Below are positions 6,549 through 14,931 of a DNA stretch of 20,245 nucleotides, in pieces (the stretch's first letter is position 1; each line of letters starts with the position of its first letter). The DNA is from Thermacetogenium sp. UBA4966 (GTDB lineage Bacteria > Bacillota > DSM-12270 > Thermacetogeniales > Thermacetogeniaceae), in NCBI GenBank assembly GCA_002397275.1, contig DHAA01000043.1, positions 18,226-38,470 of the forward strand. The letters are read 5' to 3'. The position numbers and the translations under genes are program-made. A model generated the notes under the pieces. The model made no database searches, was not told the origin of the DNA, and saw nothing but the letters and a program-made list of their open reading frames with translations.

Positions 6549-7271
6549 CTAGCCGCCGAGGTATGCCTTTTTGACCTCTTCCTGCCTGGCCAGCTCTTTT
6601 GCCGGACCATCCAGGACGATCCTCCCTGTCTCCAGAACGTAAGCCCTGTCGGCAATCTGCAGGGCCATGCGGGCGTTCTGCTCCACCAGGAGTATGGTCG
6701 TCCCCTCCCGGTTAATTTCCTCAATGATGGAGAAAATTTCTTTGACCAAAAGGGGCGCCAATCCCATCGAGGGCTCGTCGAGCAGCATCAGTTTCGGCCG
6801 CGTCATCAGGGCTCGCCCGATGGCCAGCATCTGCTGCTCGCCGCCGCTCAGTGTTCCGGCAACCTGGCCGATACGCTCCCTCAGCCGGGGAAAGCGATCC
6901 AAGACATCCTCTAGATCCTGCTTGATCCCCTTGGTGTCTCTTCTGATATAGGCCCCCATCTCCAGGTTCTCCAAAACGGAGAGATTGGCAAAAACACGGC
7001 GGCCCTCAGGCACCTGGGCAATTCCTTTTTTTACGATATCGTGAGCCGGTACTTTTGTAATATCCTCTTCATGAAAGCAAATCCTTCCCGAGGAGGCTGT
7101 GACAACCCCAGAGATCGCCCTCAGCGTAGTGCTTTTCCCGGCGCCGTTAGCCCCGATCAGGCTGACGATCTCCCCTTCGCCTACCGTGAGGTTGATTCCT
7201 TTCAAAGCCCAAATGGCGCCATAATGGACATGGAGGTCATCCAATTGCAGCAGCGGCGCTACTCCTCCCAT
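6549..7271 (-). CDS. livF: Branched-chain amino acid ABC transporter, ATP-binding protein LivF
   Basis: A 240-residue ABC ATPase, the second nucleotide-binding subunit of the Liv importer. Walker A GANGAGKST is at 40-48, signature LSGGEQQ at 141-147, Walker B LMLLDEP at 161-167 and the H-loop region is replaced by the LLVEQN typical of LivF. The length is normal. The frame is open to 7388, but the ATG at 7271 has a strong AGGAGGTGG site and gives the standard N-terminus, so the longer start is rejected. It overlaps the livG end by 13 bases, which points to translational coupling. It powers uptake of leucine, isoleucine, valine or related compounds with LivG, LivH, LivM and LivK. Confidence 0.95.
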   Translation of the reverse strand: MGGVAPLLQLDDLHVHYGAIWALKGINLTVGEGEIVSLIGANGAGKSTTLRAISGVVTASSGRICFHEEDITKVPAHDIVKKGIAQVPEGRRVFANLSVLENLEMGAYIRRDTKGIKQDLEDVLDRFPRLRERIGQVAGTLSGGEQQMLAIGRALMTRPKLMLLDEPSMGLAPLLVKEIFSIIEEINREGTTILLVEQNARMALQIADRAYVLETGRIVLDGPAKELARQEEVKKAYLGG

Positions 7272-8041
7272 ACCGCCACCTCCTCGTCCCCTAGGTAGGC
7301 TTCGATGACGCGGGGATTCTGCTGGATCTCTTTGGGCGACCCCTCGGCAATGAGAGAACCGTAGTCCAGGACAAGCACCCTCTCGCAAAGCCCCATCACC
7401 AACGACATGTCATGCTCGATCAAAATGATGGTCAGTTTGAATTCATCCCGTATCCGTCTGACCAGGGAAAGCAGTTCATGCGTTTCCTGGGGGTTCATCC
7501 CCGCGGCGGGCTCGTCAAGGAGCAAGAGCCGGGGGTTGGTGGCCAAAGCCCTGGTAATCTCCAGGCGGCGCTGTTCTCCATAAGGCAAATTTCTAGCCTT
7601 CTCCCCTGCATATTTCCTTAAATCGAAGATCTCCAAAAAGTTCAGAGCAGCCTTTTCGATCTGCTCTTCCCGGCGGGAGAAAGGCGGTATGCGCAGGAAA
7701 GCGGGCAGCAACCCATAGTTGACCACCGACTGATAGGCAATTTTTACATTATCCAGCACAGACAGGTTGCCAAAGAGGCGAATGTTTTGAAAGGTGCGGG
7801 CCATCCCCATTTTGGTTATCTGATGGGGGTGCTTGCCCTTCAGGTTTTTGCCGTCAAAGATGATCTCTCCGCCGCTGGGCTGATAGAAGCCCGATAACAG
7901 GTTGAAAACGGTGGTTTTCCCCGCGCCGTTGGGCCCGATCAAACCCACCAGCGCTCCCTGCTCTAAATGAAGATCAAAGTTGTTGAGAGCGACAAGCCCG
8001 CCAAAGTTTTTAGTCAGCTTGTTTATGTCCAGCAAGGCCAC
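7259..8041 (-). CDS. livG: Branched-chain amino acid ABC transporter, ATP-binding protein LivG
   Basis: A 260-residue ABC ATPase. Walker A GPNGAGKTT is at 36-44, the signature is LPYGEQRR at 152-159, Walker B LLLLDEP follows at 172-178 and the H-loop is IEHDM at 208-212. The frame extends to 8095, but the GTG at 8041 gives the typical family start (VALLDINKLTKNFGG) with a G-rich ribosome site about 8 bases upstream; a second GTG at 8050 is a possible alternative. It overlaps the livM 3' end by about 30 bases and is overlapped by livF. The tight packing implies one operon. Confidence 0.94.
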   Translation of the reverse strand: MALLDINKLTKNFGGLVALNNFDLHLEQGALVGLIGPNGAGKTTVFNLLSGFYQPSGGEIIFDGKNLKGKHPHQITKMGMARTFQNIRLFGNLSVLDNVKIAYQSVVNYGLLPAFLRIPPFSRREEQIEKAALNFLEIFDLRKYAGEKARNLPYGEQRRLEITRALATNPRLLLLDEPAAGMNPQETHELLSLVRRIRDEFKLTIILIEHDMSLVMGLCERVLVLDYGSLIAEGSPKEIQQNPRVIEAYLGDEEVAVWEE

Positions 8042-8981
8042 TGAAGACACCCCCCCACCGTTTAAAGGTCTGCAGGGTAACTTCCTTCTCGCCAAACAAG
8101 CCCTGCGGGCGGAAGACAGCCGCGGCGATCAGCAGCACCGCGTAAAGCACCATCCGCAGTTCCGGGATCGCCTGCAAAAAAGCAGAGGCAATGGTGAGCA
8201 GCACAGCCCCGACAACGGAACCGGTCAGACTCCCCAGACCGCCGACCATGACCATCACCAGCACATCGAAGGTCAGCATGAAGCTGAACTCTTTAGGCTG
8301 GATGATCGAGTAGTAGTGGGCGTACAGTACTCCGGCAAGCCCTGCCAGAGCCGCGCCGATCACAAAGGCCAGCACCTTATAATAGGTGATATTAACCCCC
8401 ATCATCTGAGCGGCCACGTCATTTTCCCTCACCGCCAGGCAGGCGCGTCCGTGTGATGAACAAATAAAGTTTCTGATCAGCAGCAGTGAAAGCACCACGC
8501 TGATAAAAATCACCGGCCAGCTTACCACTTCGGGAATCCCCATCAGCCCGGAAGCCCCTCCCACATAATCTATATTCATCAGCACTACCCGTACAATCTC
8601 TCCAAAGCCCAGGGTGGCGATCGCCAGGTAATCCCCCCGCAGCCTCAACGTCGGCAGCCCCACAATCACTCCGGCTATAGCCGCGGCCAGCATTCCGGCG
8701 GCCACGGCCAGAGGAAAAGGCAGCCCCAGGTTAGCGGTGACAATGCCTCCGGTAAAGGCGCCTACAGCCATAAAACCGGCATGGCCAAGGGAAAACTCTC
8801 CTGTAAAGCCGTTGATCAGGTTGAGGCTGGCGGCCAGAATAATGTTGATCCCCATCAGATAAAGGTTGGTTACCCAGTATCCGGATATTAATCCTCCGCT
8901 GATCCCCAGTTGAACAATAGTGAAGAACAAAGCCAGCGCCAGACAAATTGTTATGGAAGTAGAATATTTTTTCAAGATCAT
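8010..8981 (-). CDS. livM: Branched-chain amino acid ABC transporter, permease LivM
   Basis: A 323-residue membrane permease of the Liv family. It has many hydrophobic segments, starting with one near 9-30, and the conserved LivM stretches NLINGFTGEFSLGHAGFMAVGA (about 54-75), LRLRGDYLAIATLGFGEIVR (about 112-131) and the EAA-like loop region GLAGVLYAHYYSIIQP (about 220-235). It pairs with LivH to form the transmembrane channel. It starts 7 bases after the livH stop, with AGGTG before the ATG. Confidence 0.95.
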   Translation of the reverse strand: MILKKYSTSITICLALALFFTIVQLGISGGLISGYWVTNLYLMGINIILAASLNLINGFTGEFSLGHAGFMAVGAFTGGIVTANLGLPFPLAVAAGMLAAAIAGVIVGLPTLRLRGDYLAIATLGFGEIVRVVLMNIDYVGGASGLMGIPEVVSWPVIFISVVLSLLLIRNFICSSHGRACLAVRENDVAAQMMGVNITYYKVLAFVIGAALAGLAGVLYAHYYSIIQPKEFSFMLTFDVLVMVMVGGLGSLTGSVVGAVLLTIASAFLQAIPELRMVLYAVLLIAAAVFRPQGLFGEKEVTLQTFKRWGGVFSGLAGHKQAD

Positions 8982-8988
8982 CTTTCAC

Positions 8989-9867
8989 CTACACTTTCTC
9001 TTGAACGCCTTTACCAAGTAGCCCGGTAGGTTTAATCAACAGAATAAGGATCAGGATGATAAAGGCGACCGCATCCCTGTACATGGAACCGCCGAAACCG
9101 GCGACCAGTGATTCGGTCATTCCCAGCAGAATACCGCCCAGCATAGCGCCGGGGATACTGCCGATCCCTCCGAGGACCGCGGCGATAAACGCCTTCAATC
9201 CAGGCATAAGCCCCATTAAGGGCTGAACTGAGTTAAAATAAATACCATAGAGTATGCCGGCCGCGGCGGCCATCGCGGAACCGATAAAAAAGGTAATGGC
9301 AACGGTATTATTCACATTGACACCCATCAATTGCGCCGCCTGCCCGTCATAGGACACCGCGCGCATCGCTTTTCCGGTCCGGGTTCTAAAGATAATATAC
9401 TGCAAAATGACCACCAGCACCAGCGTGGTTCCCAAAACCAGCAGGTCTTTATTGGTAATCAAAACCCCTCCCAAAGAGTATGTCCGCCCGACAAGTATCC
9501 CGGGAGGATAAGTCCGGATATCGGCCCCCAGAAAATACATCATGATATACTCCAGAAAAAGCGAAACACCTATGGCGCTGGTCAGAGCGGCAAGCCTGCT
9601 CACAGGCCGCACCTTTCGGTAAGCCACCCGCTCGATCACCACCCCCAGAATAGCGCAAGCGATCATCGCCATCAATAAGCTGGGGATAAAACCAAAACCC
9701 ATGAGAGCCGCGCCGAGGGCCACATAGGCGCCCACCATAATCACATCGCCGTGAGCGAAGTTGATCAATTGGATAATACCGTAGATCATCGTATAGCCCA
9801 CAGCGATTAACGCATAAATACTACCCTGGGATAAACCGTTGAGTAACTGCTGCAGCAGGTCCTGCAT
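8989..9867 (-). CDS. livH: Branched-chain amino acid ABC transporter, permease LivH
   Basis: A 292-residue membrane permease of the Liv family. The N-terminus has the signature LLNGLSQGSIYALIAVGYTMIYGIIQLINFAHGD (about 7-40), and the later conserved segment GLKAFIAAVLGGIGSIPGAMLGG (about 222-244) is present. About eight hydrophobic segments are seen. The ribosome site GGAGGTGA lies 5 bases before the ATG. A terminator between it and livK upstream would lower its level relative to the binding protein. Confidence 0.95.
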   Translation of the reverse strand: MQDLLQQLLNGLSQGSIYALIAVGYTMIYGIIQLINFAHGDVIMVGAYVALGAALMGFGFIPSLLMAMIACAILGVVIERVAYRKVRPVSRLAALTSAIGVSLFLEYIMMYFLGADIRTYPPGILVGRTYSLGGVLITNKDLLVLGTTLVLVVILQYIIFRTRTGKAMRAVSYDGQAAQLMGVNVNNTVAITFFIGSAMAAAAGILYGIYFNSVQPLMGLMPGLKAFIAAVLGGIGSIPGAMLGGILLGMTESLVAGFGGSMYRDAVAFIILILILLIKPTGLLGKGVQEKV

Positions 9868-9903
9868 CTGCTCACCTCCGTTTTTGCATCTTATTTATAC
9901 AGG

Positions 9904-9933
9904 AAAAAAAGGAAGGAACCGTCCTTCCCTTTT
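9904..9933 (-). terminator. Intrinsic terminator between livK and livH
   Basis: On the minus strand AAAAGGGAAGGA pairs with TCCTTCCTTTTT (12 pairs, one G-T) around a CGGT loop, and is followed by a run of T (plus-strand A at 9904-9910). It lies about 20 bases after the livK stop and about 37 bases before the livH start. It probably ends most livK transcripts and lets a minority read into livHMGF, a known way to make binding protein in excess over the membrane subunits. Confidence 0.8.
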
Positions 9934-9952
9934 AACCTGCAAACCGCCCGCC

Positions 9953-11134
9953 TTAATGCTCGGGCAGCATTTTCTTGATCAGTTTCTGTTTGCCGTTGGC
10001 CATCTCGATGATGGAAACCTCTTTGATCGGGTTGTGTTTCTCGTCATAAGACAGCTTCCCGGTAACCCCTTCAAAACCCTTTATATCGGCTATGGCCTGC
10101 TGAATCTTTTCAGGGTCGGGGCTCCCGGCTTGTTTAATAGCCTCGGCCATCAAATATCCGGCGTCATAGCCCAGAGCGGCAAAGGCATCGGGAGTGGAGT
10201 CATACTTCTCCTGGTAAGCCTTGACAAAATTCTGAATGCGTTCCGCAGGGTCTTCGACAGAATAATGGTTGGTAAAATAACATTTGTTAAGGCTATCCGC
10301 GGTAGCCAGGTCCACTAATTTCGGGGAGTCCCAGCCGTCGGCGCCCATGATAGGCAGATTGACACCCAGTTCCCGGGCCTGCTTGATAATCAGCCCTACC
10401 TGGTTGTAGTAAGCAGGGATATAGATAAAATCAGGCTTCTTGGAAGAAATGCTGGTCAGCTGCGGCTTGAACGCGGTATCTGTATCAACAAAACCCTCTT
10501 CAGCAACTATCTTGCCGCCCTTAGCGGTGAAGTACTCCTTGAAGGTTTTTCCCAGGCCCACGCTGTAGTCATTGCCTTTGTCCACTAGAATCGAACCGGT
10601 TTTCAGCTTCAGCTCATCGAAAATATAGTTGGCCATAACCTGAGACTGGTCCGGGTCAATGATGCAGACACGGAAAACATAATCCCGCACCTTTTTGGTT
10701 TTCTCATCATAGGTAACTTCAGGAGCAGTTGCCGCGGTAGCCAGCAGCGGGATCTTGGCCTTGGTCAGCACCGGCTCCTCCGCCTGCACGTTGCCGGTGG
10801 TAGCAGGCCCGATGACAGCTACGACACCTTCAGAGACAAGCTTTTCGGCGACATTGCGCGCTTCTCTGTTCTGGGATTTGTTATCCTGAACAACGCCTTC
10901 TATCTGTTTGCCTAAAACGCCGTCATTTTTGTTGATCTCCTCAAAGGCCAGCATAATGCCGTTCTTACAGCTTGTACCATAGGTGGCGACGTTTCCGGAC
11001 AACTCATAGTTAACCCCAATTTTTATCGCATCGCTCTCCTCATTACCACCACATCCTGCCGCGAAGACGCCTAAAACAAGGATCAAAGCGGTCAGGAGGG
11101 CGACGGACTTATTCCATTTGCTCATCGCCTTCAT
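9953..11134 (-). CDS. livK: Branched-chain amino acid ABC transporter, substrate-binding lipoprotein LivK
   Basis: A 393-residue extracytoplasmic binding lipoprotein with the type I periplasmic-binding fold of the Leu/Ile/Val family. A basic N-terminus (MKAMSKWNKS), a hydrophobic stretch and the lipobox FAAGC (Cys28) form a lipoprotein signal. The mature part begins with IKIGVNYELSGNVATYG and contains GVVAVIGPATTGN, GADGWDSPKL and AALGYDAGYLMAEAIK, which are family segments. The frame is open to 11200, but the ATG at 11134 has GGAGGGG 9 bases upstream and directly precedes the signal peptide. A promoter is seen at 11172-11200. The ligand is probably a branched-chain amino acid, but related compounds cannot be excluded. 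Confidence 0.94.
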   Translation of the reverse strand: MKAMSKWNKSVALLTALILVLGVFAAGCGGNEESDAIKIGVNYELSGNVATYGTSCKNGIMLAFEEINKNDGVLGKQIEGVVQDNKSQNREARNVAEKLVSEGVVAVIGPATTGNVQAEEPVLTKAKIPLLATAATAPEVTYDEKTKKVRDYVFRVCIIDPDQSQVMANYIFDELKLKTGSILVDKGNDYSVGLGKTFKEYFTAKGGKIVAEEGFVDTDTAFKPQLTSISSKKPDFIYIPAYYNQVGLIIKQARELGVNLPIMGADGWDSPKLVDLATADSLNKCYFTNHYSVEDPAERIQNFVKAYQEKYDSTPDAFAALGYDAGYLMAEAIKQAGSPDPEKIQQAIADIKGFEGVTGKLSYDEKHNPIKEVSIIEMANGKQKLIKKMLPEH

Positions 11135-11171
11135 ACTGAACATCCCCTCCAATTTCCCTTTCTCATAAATT

Positions 11172-11200
11172 AAGATACACCCTTTCCCGCTGCTTGACAA
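11172..11200 (-). promoter_or_regulatory. livK promoter
   Basis: Minus-strand -35 TTGTCA (11195-11200), a 17-base spacer and -10 TATCTT (11172-11177). Transcription would start near 11165, giving a leader of about 30 bases before the livK ATG at 11134. The -35 matches at 5 of 6. Confidence 0.6.
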
Positions 11201-11221
11201 AGCAAATATTTGCCTTCTTTA

Positions 11222-11248
11222 ACCGGCCGGCTTCTTGCCTCAGGCCGG
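11222..11248. repeat. GC-rich inverted repeat upstream of livK
   Basis: CCGGCC and GGCCGG face each other across a 14-base loop. No T-run follows directly on either strand, so it is not a good terminator. It lies between the end of selB and the livK promoter. Its role is unknown; a protein-binding site or a relic are both possible. Confidence 0.35.
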
Positions 11249-11283
11249 AAAAGCCCCCCCTTTTTTGCTGCAATCCCCCCTTT

Positions 11284-11316
11284 TATTAAAACTACCTCCT
11301 CAGGCGCCCGGGAGGT
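11284..11316 (-). terminator. Probable terminator downstream of selB
   Basis: On the minus strand ACCTCC (11311-11316) pairs with GGAGGT (11294-11299) across an 11-base loop and is followed by AGTTTTAAT. It lies about 70 bases after the selB stop. The T-tract is short and interrupted, so termination may be partial. The rest of 11135-11385 is non-coding and AT-rich near selB. Confidence 0.45.
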
Positions 11317-11385
11317 CTCGGCGAAAACGGTATTCAAAATTTATTCGTCAAATAATCAAAAAACCCTTTTTAAAAACTATTTATT

Positions 11386-13290
11386 TTATTCTAACAGCAC
11401 CCTTTTATCACCGCTGCGGCGTGTTTTTTTCATCTTATCGAAATACTCCAGCAAAGGGAGGCAGAAGCGTCTGGAGGACCCCAGTATATCCCTGGCCTCT
11501 CCTATCGTCACTTCCCCTTTCTCTTTCAGGTGTTTCTCTAAGAGTTCCCAGGCTTTGGCCACCGCCTCCTGCAGGAAGTAAAGATCTTCTCCCACCCTGA
11601 CCAACAACCCCTGCTGCAGGCAGTACTGCAGCAGATCAATGTTATTGCCCAGCATATCCAGGATCTCTCCTGCCGCGGGGGGTGAAAAAGGAGTTTCCGC
11701 CATATTTCGACACATTTTTTCAATCTGTTCCTGCTGCTCCCCGGAGGGAGCGGCTCTGTATCCCGCAAGCGTGACATTCTGGCCGTTGACAATGATTTCA
11801 CCCTGTTCAACCCATCTGTCCAGCAGGGCCTGAAAAAGCTTCGCAGGCAACAACTTCCATAGGCGGGTGCGCAGTTCCTCCTTAGGGTAACCGGCGCGCA
11901 GCGGAAACTGCTCCTGGTATTTGGCCAGGGCTTCCTTGACCTCTTTTGTCCATTTTACCTGTAAGGAGGCGGGAACAACGAAGATGTCTTTGGCGGAAGA
12001 GAGGATCACCTTGATCTCTCCGGCTTCCTCCAATTCTTTGAGGATCAGGCGCATATCGCCCTCACTGAAGCCTGCCTTGCCGGCCAGCTCGCTCATAGCC
12101 ACAGGCATTTTGGCCGAACGCAGTTCTTCGGCGACCTTCATGGCGGGGGTGCCGGTGAGTTTGCGTTCCAGCCCGGTGAGCAGCTCCTCCTGGAAACGCT
12201 TGTGACGCCTTCCCCCGACCTCGATAACCTCTCCCCCGCCGATAGTGGTGACCGGCGAGTAGTATCTGATCACAAAACGGTCGTGTACCGCGGCTACGAC
12301 AGGTTCCTCCATTTCCAGCTGTACAGGCGCCGTATCGCCGGGATGCAGCTCCTCCCGGTCCAGAAGCCGCACCCTGCCCAGAGCCTCTTTCGTTCCCAGG
12401 TGAAAGCGGACGCGCTGCCAGTTTTTGAGAAGGCGAGGCGCCCTCTTCAGCAGGTGTAAAGAGACTGTCAGCCGGTGTGCCACCGGAAACGCCCCGGGAG
12501 TAACAAGCACGTCCCCCCTCGTCAGCTTATCCAGATCTATCCCGGTCAGATTCACCGCCGTCCGCTGCCCGGCCAGGGCTTCGTCTACCTTATTGCCGTG
12601 TACCTGCAGTGAGCGCACCCGGCCTTTCAGTCCCGAAGGCTGGATCTGCAGCGTGTCTCCGGTATGGATCTGGCCGCTGAACAAAGTGCCGGTAGCCACT
12701 GTGCCAAACCCGGTGATGGTGAAGACTCTGTCCACCGGCAGACGCGCCTCGCCCCCCCACGGCTTCGGCGCTACATCCTGCACCATTTTTTCTAAAACTG
12801 AGCGCACTCGCTCCAAGCCCTCGCCGGTCACAACAGAGGCAGGGATAATAGGCGCCTCGGCAAACCTGGTGGGGGCAAGGAGTTCCCGCACATCATCCTC
12901 CACCATCATCAGCCACTCCTCGTCATCTACCAGGTCGGCTTTGGTGAGTACAACGACTGCCTTCTGGATATGCAGCAGTTCAAGGATATCCAGGTGTTCC
13001 CTCGTCTGCGGCATCACGCCTTCATCTGCGGCGACAACAAAGATAACGAGGTCAATTCCTCCCGCTCCGGCCAGCATGTTTTTGACAAAGCGCTCATGCC
13101 CGGGAACATCCACGATCCCCGCGGTAATGCCTCCGGGGAAGCGCAGAGGCGCAAATCCCAGTTCAATGGAGATTCCCCGCTCCTTCTCCTCCTTTAAGCG
13201 ATCGGTATCGACGCCGGTTAAGGCTTTGACCAGCTCCGTTTTGCCGTGATCCACATGACCGGCAGTTCCGATTATGATAAACGAATCCAT
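11386..13290 (-). CDS. selB: Selenocysteine-specific translation elongation factor SelB
   Basis: A 634-residue GTPase that binds selenocysteinyl-tRNA and the SECIS element in selenoprotein mRNA. The N-terminal GTPase domain has G1 GHVDHGKT (11-18), G3 DVPGH (61-65) and the TKAD base-recognition motif (116-119) that SelB uses in place of NKxD. EF-Tu-like domains II and III follow (about 175-350). The C-terminal winged-helix repeats (about 380-634, for example VAEELRSAKMPVAMSELAGKAGF) bind the mRNA. Length is normal for SelB. The start is set by AGAGGGTGA just upstream of the ATG. It lies 95 bases after selA, in the same operon. Confidence 0.97.
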   Translation of the reverse strand: MDSFIIIGTAGHVDHGKTELVKALTGVDTDRLKEEKERGISIELGFAPLRFPGGITAGIVDVPGHERFVKNMLAGAGGIDLVIFVVAADEGVMPQTREHLDILELLHIQKAVVVLTKADLVDDEEWLMMVEDDVRELLAPTRFAEAPIIPASVVTGEGLERVRSVLEKMVQDVAPKPWGGEARLPVDRVFTITGFGTVATGTLFSGQIHTGDTLQIQPSGLKGRVRSLQVHGNKVDEALAGQRTAVNLTGIDLDKLTRGDVLVTPGAFPVAHRLTVSLHLLKRAPRLLKNWQRVRFHLGTKEALGRVRLLDREELHPGDTAPVQLEMEEPVVAAVHDRFVIRYYSPVTTIGGGEVIEVGGRRHKRFQEELLTGLERKLTGTPAMKVAEELRSAKMPVAMSELAGKAGFSEGDMRLILKELEEAGEIKVILSSAKDIFVVPASLQVKWTKEVKEALAKYQEQFPLRAGYPKEELRTRLWKLLPAKLFQALLDRWVEQGEIIVNGQNVTLAGYRAAPSGEQQEQIEKMCRNMAETPFSPPAAGEILDMLGNNIDLLQYCLQQGLLVRVGEDLYFLQEAVAKAWELLEKHLKEKGEVTIGEARDILGSSRRFCLPLLEYFDKMKKTRRSGDKRVLLE

Positions 13291-13373
13291 TCAAAATCAC
13301 CCTCTTCTCCTAGATCACCGGGACGGCAGACTGTGCAAGTCGCTTCACTGGAATCCAGCCGTTCTATTTTCCC

Positions 13374-13401
13374 AACCACCAACCACTAACCACCAACCAC
13401 C
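13374..13401. repeat. Heptanucleotide tandem repeat array, 4 units, covering the selA stop codon
   Basis: Four units on the plus strand: aaccacc, aaccact, aaccacc, aaccacc. The selA TAG stop (13386-13388) lies within the second and third units, and the last four selA residues (VVGG) are encoded by the array. 24 bases are identical to those of the array at 5775-5824. Confidence 0.9.
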
Positions 13402-14765
13402 ATCTGCACCGCCTTGACCAGTCTCTCCTCATCCCCGGGCAACAGTGTGCGGGGGTCAATGAGAACCCCATCCTCCTGCAGACGTACGATCACAGGAGGA
13501 TCTCCCTGGCGAAGCCCCTCCGCAAGGGCTGCCGGGGTAACCTTTTTGGGGTAGACGACAACCAGGGCGGTCGGCAGATCCGCCAGGGGCAGCGCGCCCC
13601 CTCCCGCCCGGGAAATCCCCGGTTTAATCAGCATATCGCAGCTGTCCTGCAGCCTCTCTGCCAGCATCTCCTTCAATGCAGAGGCCTTTTTCTCAAGCTC
13701 CTCCACAGATACGGAGAGCATGCGCAGCACAGGGATCGTGCTCTGCGCCTCTTCCGCCAGGTATGACCGCAGGGTAGCCTCCAGGGCCGCCAGGGACATC
13801 TTATCCGCTCTCAGCACCCGCAGCAGGGGATCGGCTTTCAATACTCGCACCAACTCAGCCCGGCCCAGGATGATTCCGCACTGAGGCCCTCCCAGCAGCT
13901 TATCCCCGCTGATAGTTACCAGATCAACTCCGGCCTCCAGCGTCTCCTGAACCGTCGGTTCGTGTTCTAGGCCATACTGCCGCAGGTCGACAAAAACACC
14001 GCTGCCCAGGTCCTCCATGACGGGAATCCGGTGTTTCCGACCGAGCGCCACCAGTTCCTGCCGCCTGACCTCTCTGGTGAAACCAAGCACCCGAAAGTTG
14101 CTGGGATGCACCTTGAGAATTAACGCCGTTTCAGGTCCGACAGCGCTCTCATAGTCCCGGGGATAGGTGCGGTTGGTAGTTCCCACCTCCCTCAGCACAG
14201 CTCCGCTTTGGGACATAATCTCCGGAATACGGAAAGAGCCGCCGATCTCTACCAGTTCACCGCGGGCGACAACAACCTCTTTCCCCCGGGCCAGTCCATG
14301 AAGAGCAAGGAGAACTGCGCCGGCGTTGTTGTTGACAACAAGCGCCGCTTCCGCTCCGGTCAGCCGCCGCAGAAGACCCTCCACATGGCTGCAGCGCTCT
14401 CCCCGCTCTCCGGTTTCCATGTCCATCTCCAGGCTGCAATACCCCCTCGCCATGTCGGTCACAGCAGCCACCGCGGCGCCGCTCAAGGGCGCCCGCCCCA
14501 GGTTGGTGTGCAGGACCACGCCGGTGGCGTTGATTACAGGACGCAAACTCGTTTTCATCCTCTTTTTTGCCAGAGCCGCCGTTTCCGCAGCCAGGGAGGC
14601 GAGATCCGGCGGTGATGATTCTTCATGGAGAATGGCTGCCCGCCAGCGCGACAAAACATCGCGGGCGGCCGCGGTGAGCAGATGCGGAGGGCATTCCGCC
14701 TTCTCGCAACTGCTCACCAATTCATGAACCGCGGGCAGCTGCCGCAGCAATTGTTCTTTTTCCAC
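13386..14765 (-). CDS. selA: L-seryl-tRNA(Sec) selenium transferase SelA
   Basis: A 459-residue PLP enzyme that converts Ser-tRNA(Sec) to Sec-tRNA(Sec) using selenophosphate. The PLP-binding lysine is K289 in SGDKLLGGPQCG (286-296). Other family segments are PVINATGVVLHTNLGRAPLS (76-95), LVVNNNAGAVLLAL (142-155) and EVGTTNRTYPRDYESA (193-208). The start is a GTG with GGAGGT 7 bases upstream. The last residues (VVGG and stop) are written by the heptad repeat, so the native C-terminus may have been altered. It starts 166 bases from the divergent yyaC-like gene and precedes selB in one operon. selD, the source of selenophosphate, is not in the window. Confidence 0.97.
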   Translation of the reverse strand: MEKEQLLRQLPAVHELVSSCEKAECPPHLLTAAARDVLSRWRAAILHEESSPPDLASLAAETAALAKKRMKTSLRPVINATGVVLHTNLGRAPLSGAAVAAVTDMARGYCSLEMDMETGERGERCSHVEGLLRRLTGAEAALVVNNNAGAVLLALHGLARGKEVVVARGELVEIGGSFRIPEIMSQSGAVLREVGTTNRTYPRDYESAVGPETALILKVHPSNFRVLGFTREVRRQELVALGRKHRIPVMEDLGSGVFVDLRQYGLEHEPTVQETLEAGVDLVTISGDKLLGGPQCGIILGRAELVRVLKADPLLRVLRADKMSLAALEATLRSYLAEEAQSTIPVLRMLSVSVEELEKKASALKEMLAERLQDSCDMLIKPGISRAGGGALPLADLPTALVVVYPKKVTPAALAEGLRQGDPPVIVRLQEDGVLIDPRTLLPGDEERLVKAVQMVVGG

Positions 14766-14840
14766 AGGGATTACCTCCAGTCACTTATACTATACCCAAG
14801 TTTAAAACTCCCCGCTACGGGTTATAAATACTTAGAGAAA

Positions 14841-14870
14841 GTATACCCTTTTTTGGTTGCCGGCAAGAGT
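14841..14870 (+). promoter_or_regulatory. Candidate sigma-F-like promoter for the yyaC-like gene
   Basis: GTATA (14841-14845) and GGCAAGAGT (14862-14870) lie 16 bases apart, close to the forespore sigma-F pattern GYATA and GGNNANNHT; only the eighth position of the -10 (G) departs. It lies about 60 bases before the ATG. A sigma-A-type TATAAT (14870-14875) overlaps but lacks a -35. The same intergenic stretch must also hold the selA promoter, which I cannot place firmly. Confidence 0.4.
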
Positions 14871-14931
14871 ATAATACCCCTCATTTCGCCATATCATTTA
14901 AAAGAACTGGCGACTATCGGGAGGAGAAAGA

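Noticed and set aside
7272..7388. N-terminal extension of livF
   Set aside because: The extension lies within livG, is low-complexity (Arg/Gly-rich) and has no match to the family; the ATG at 7271 has a strong ribosome site.
8042..8095. Longer livG start
   Set aside because: It would overlap livM by 86 bases, and the family N-terminus begins at the GTG at 8041.
11194..11199. Plus-strand TTGACA in the livK upstream region
   Set aside because: No -10 at the right distance and no plus-strand gene follows; the frames at 11210-11600 are antisense or non-coding.
11222..11248. GC-rich hairpin as terminator of selB
   Set aside because: No T-run follows on the minus strand; kept only as an inverted repeat of unknown role.
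12425..13249. Plus-strand frame of 274 codons opposite selB
   Set aside because: It is antisense to a clear SelB, rich in Ser/Thr/Pro as expected of a shadow frame.
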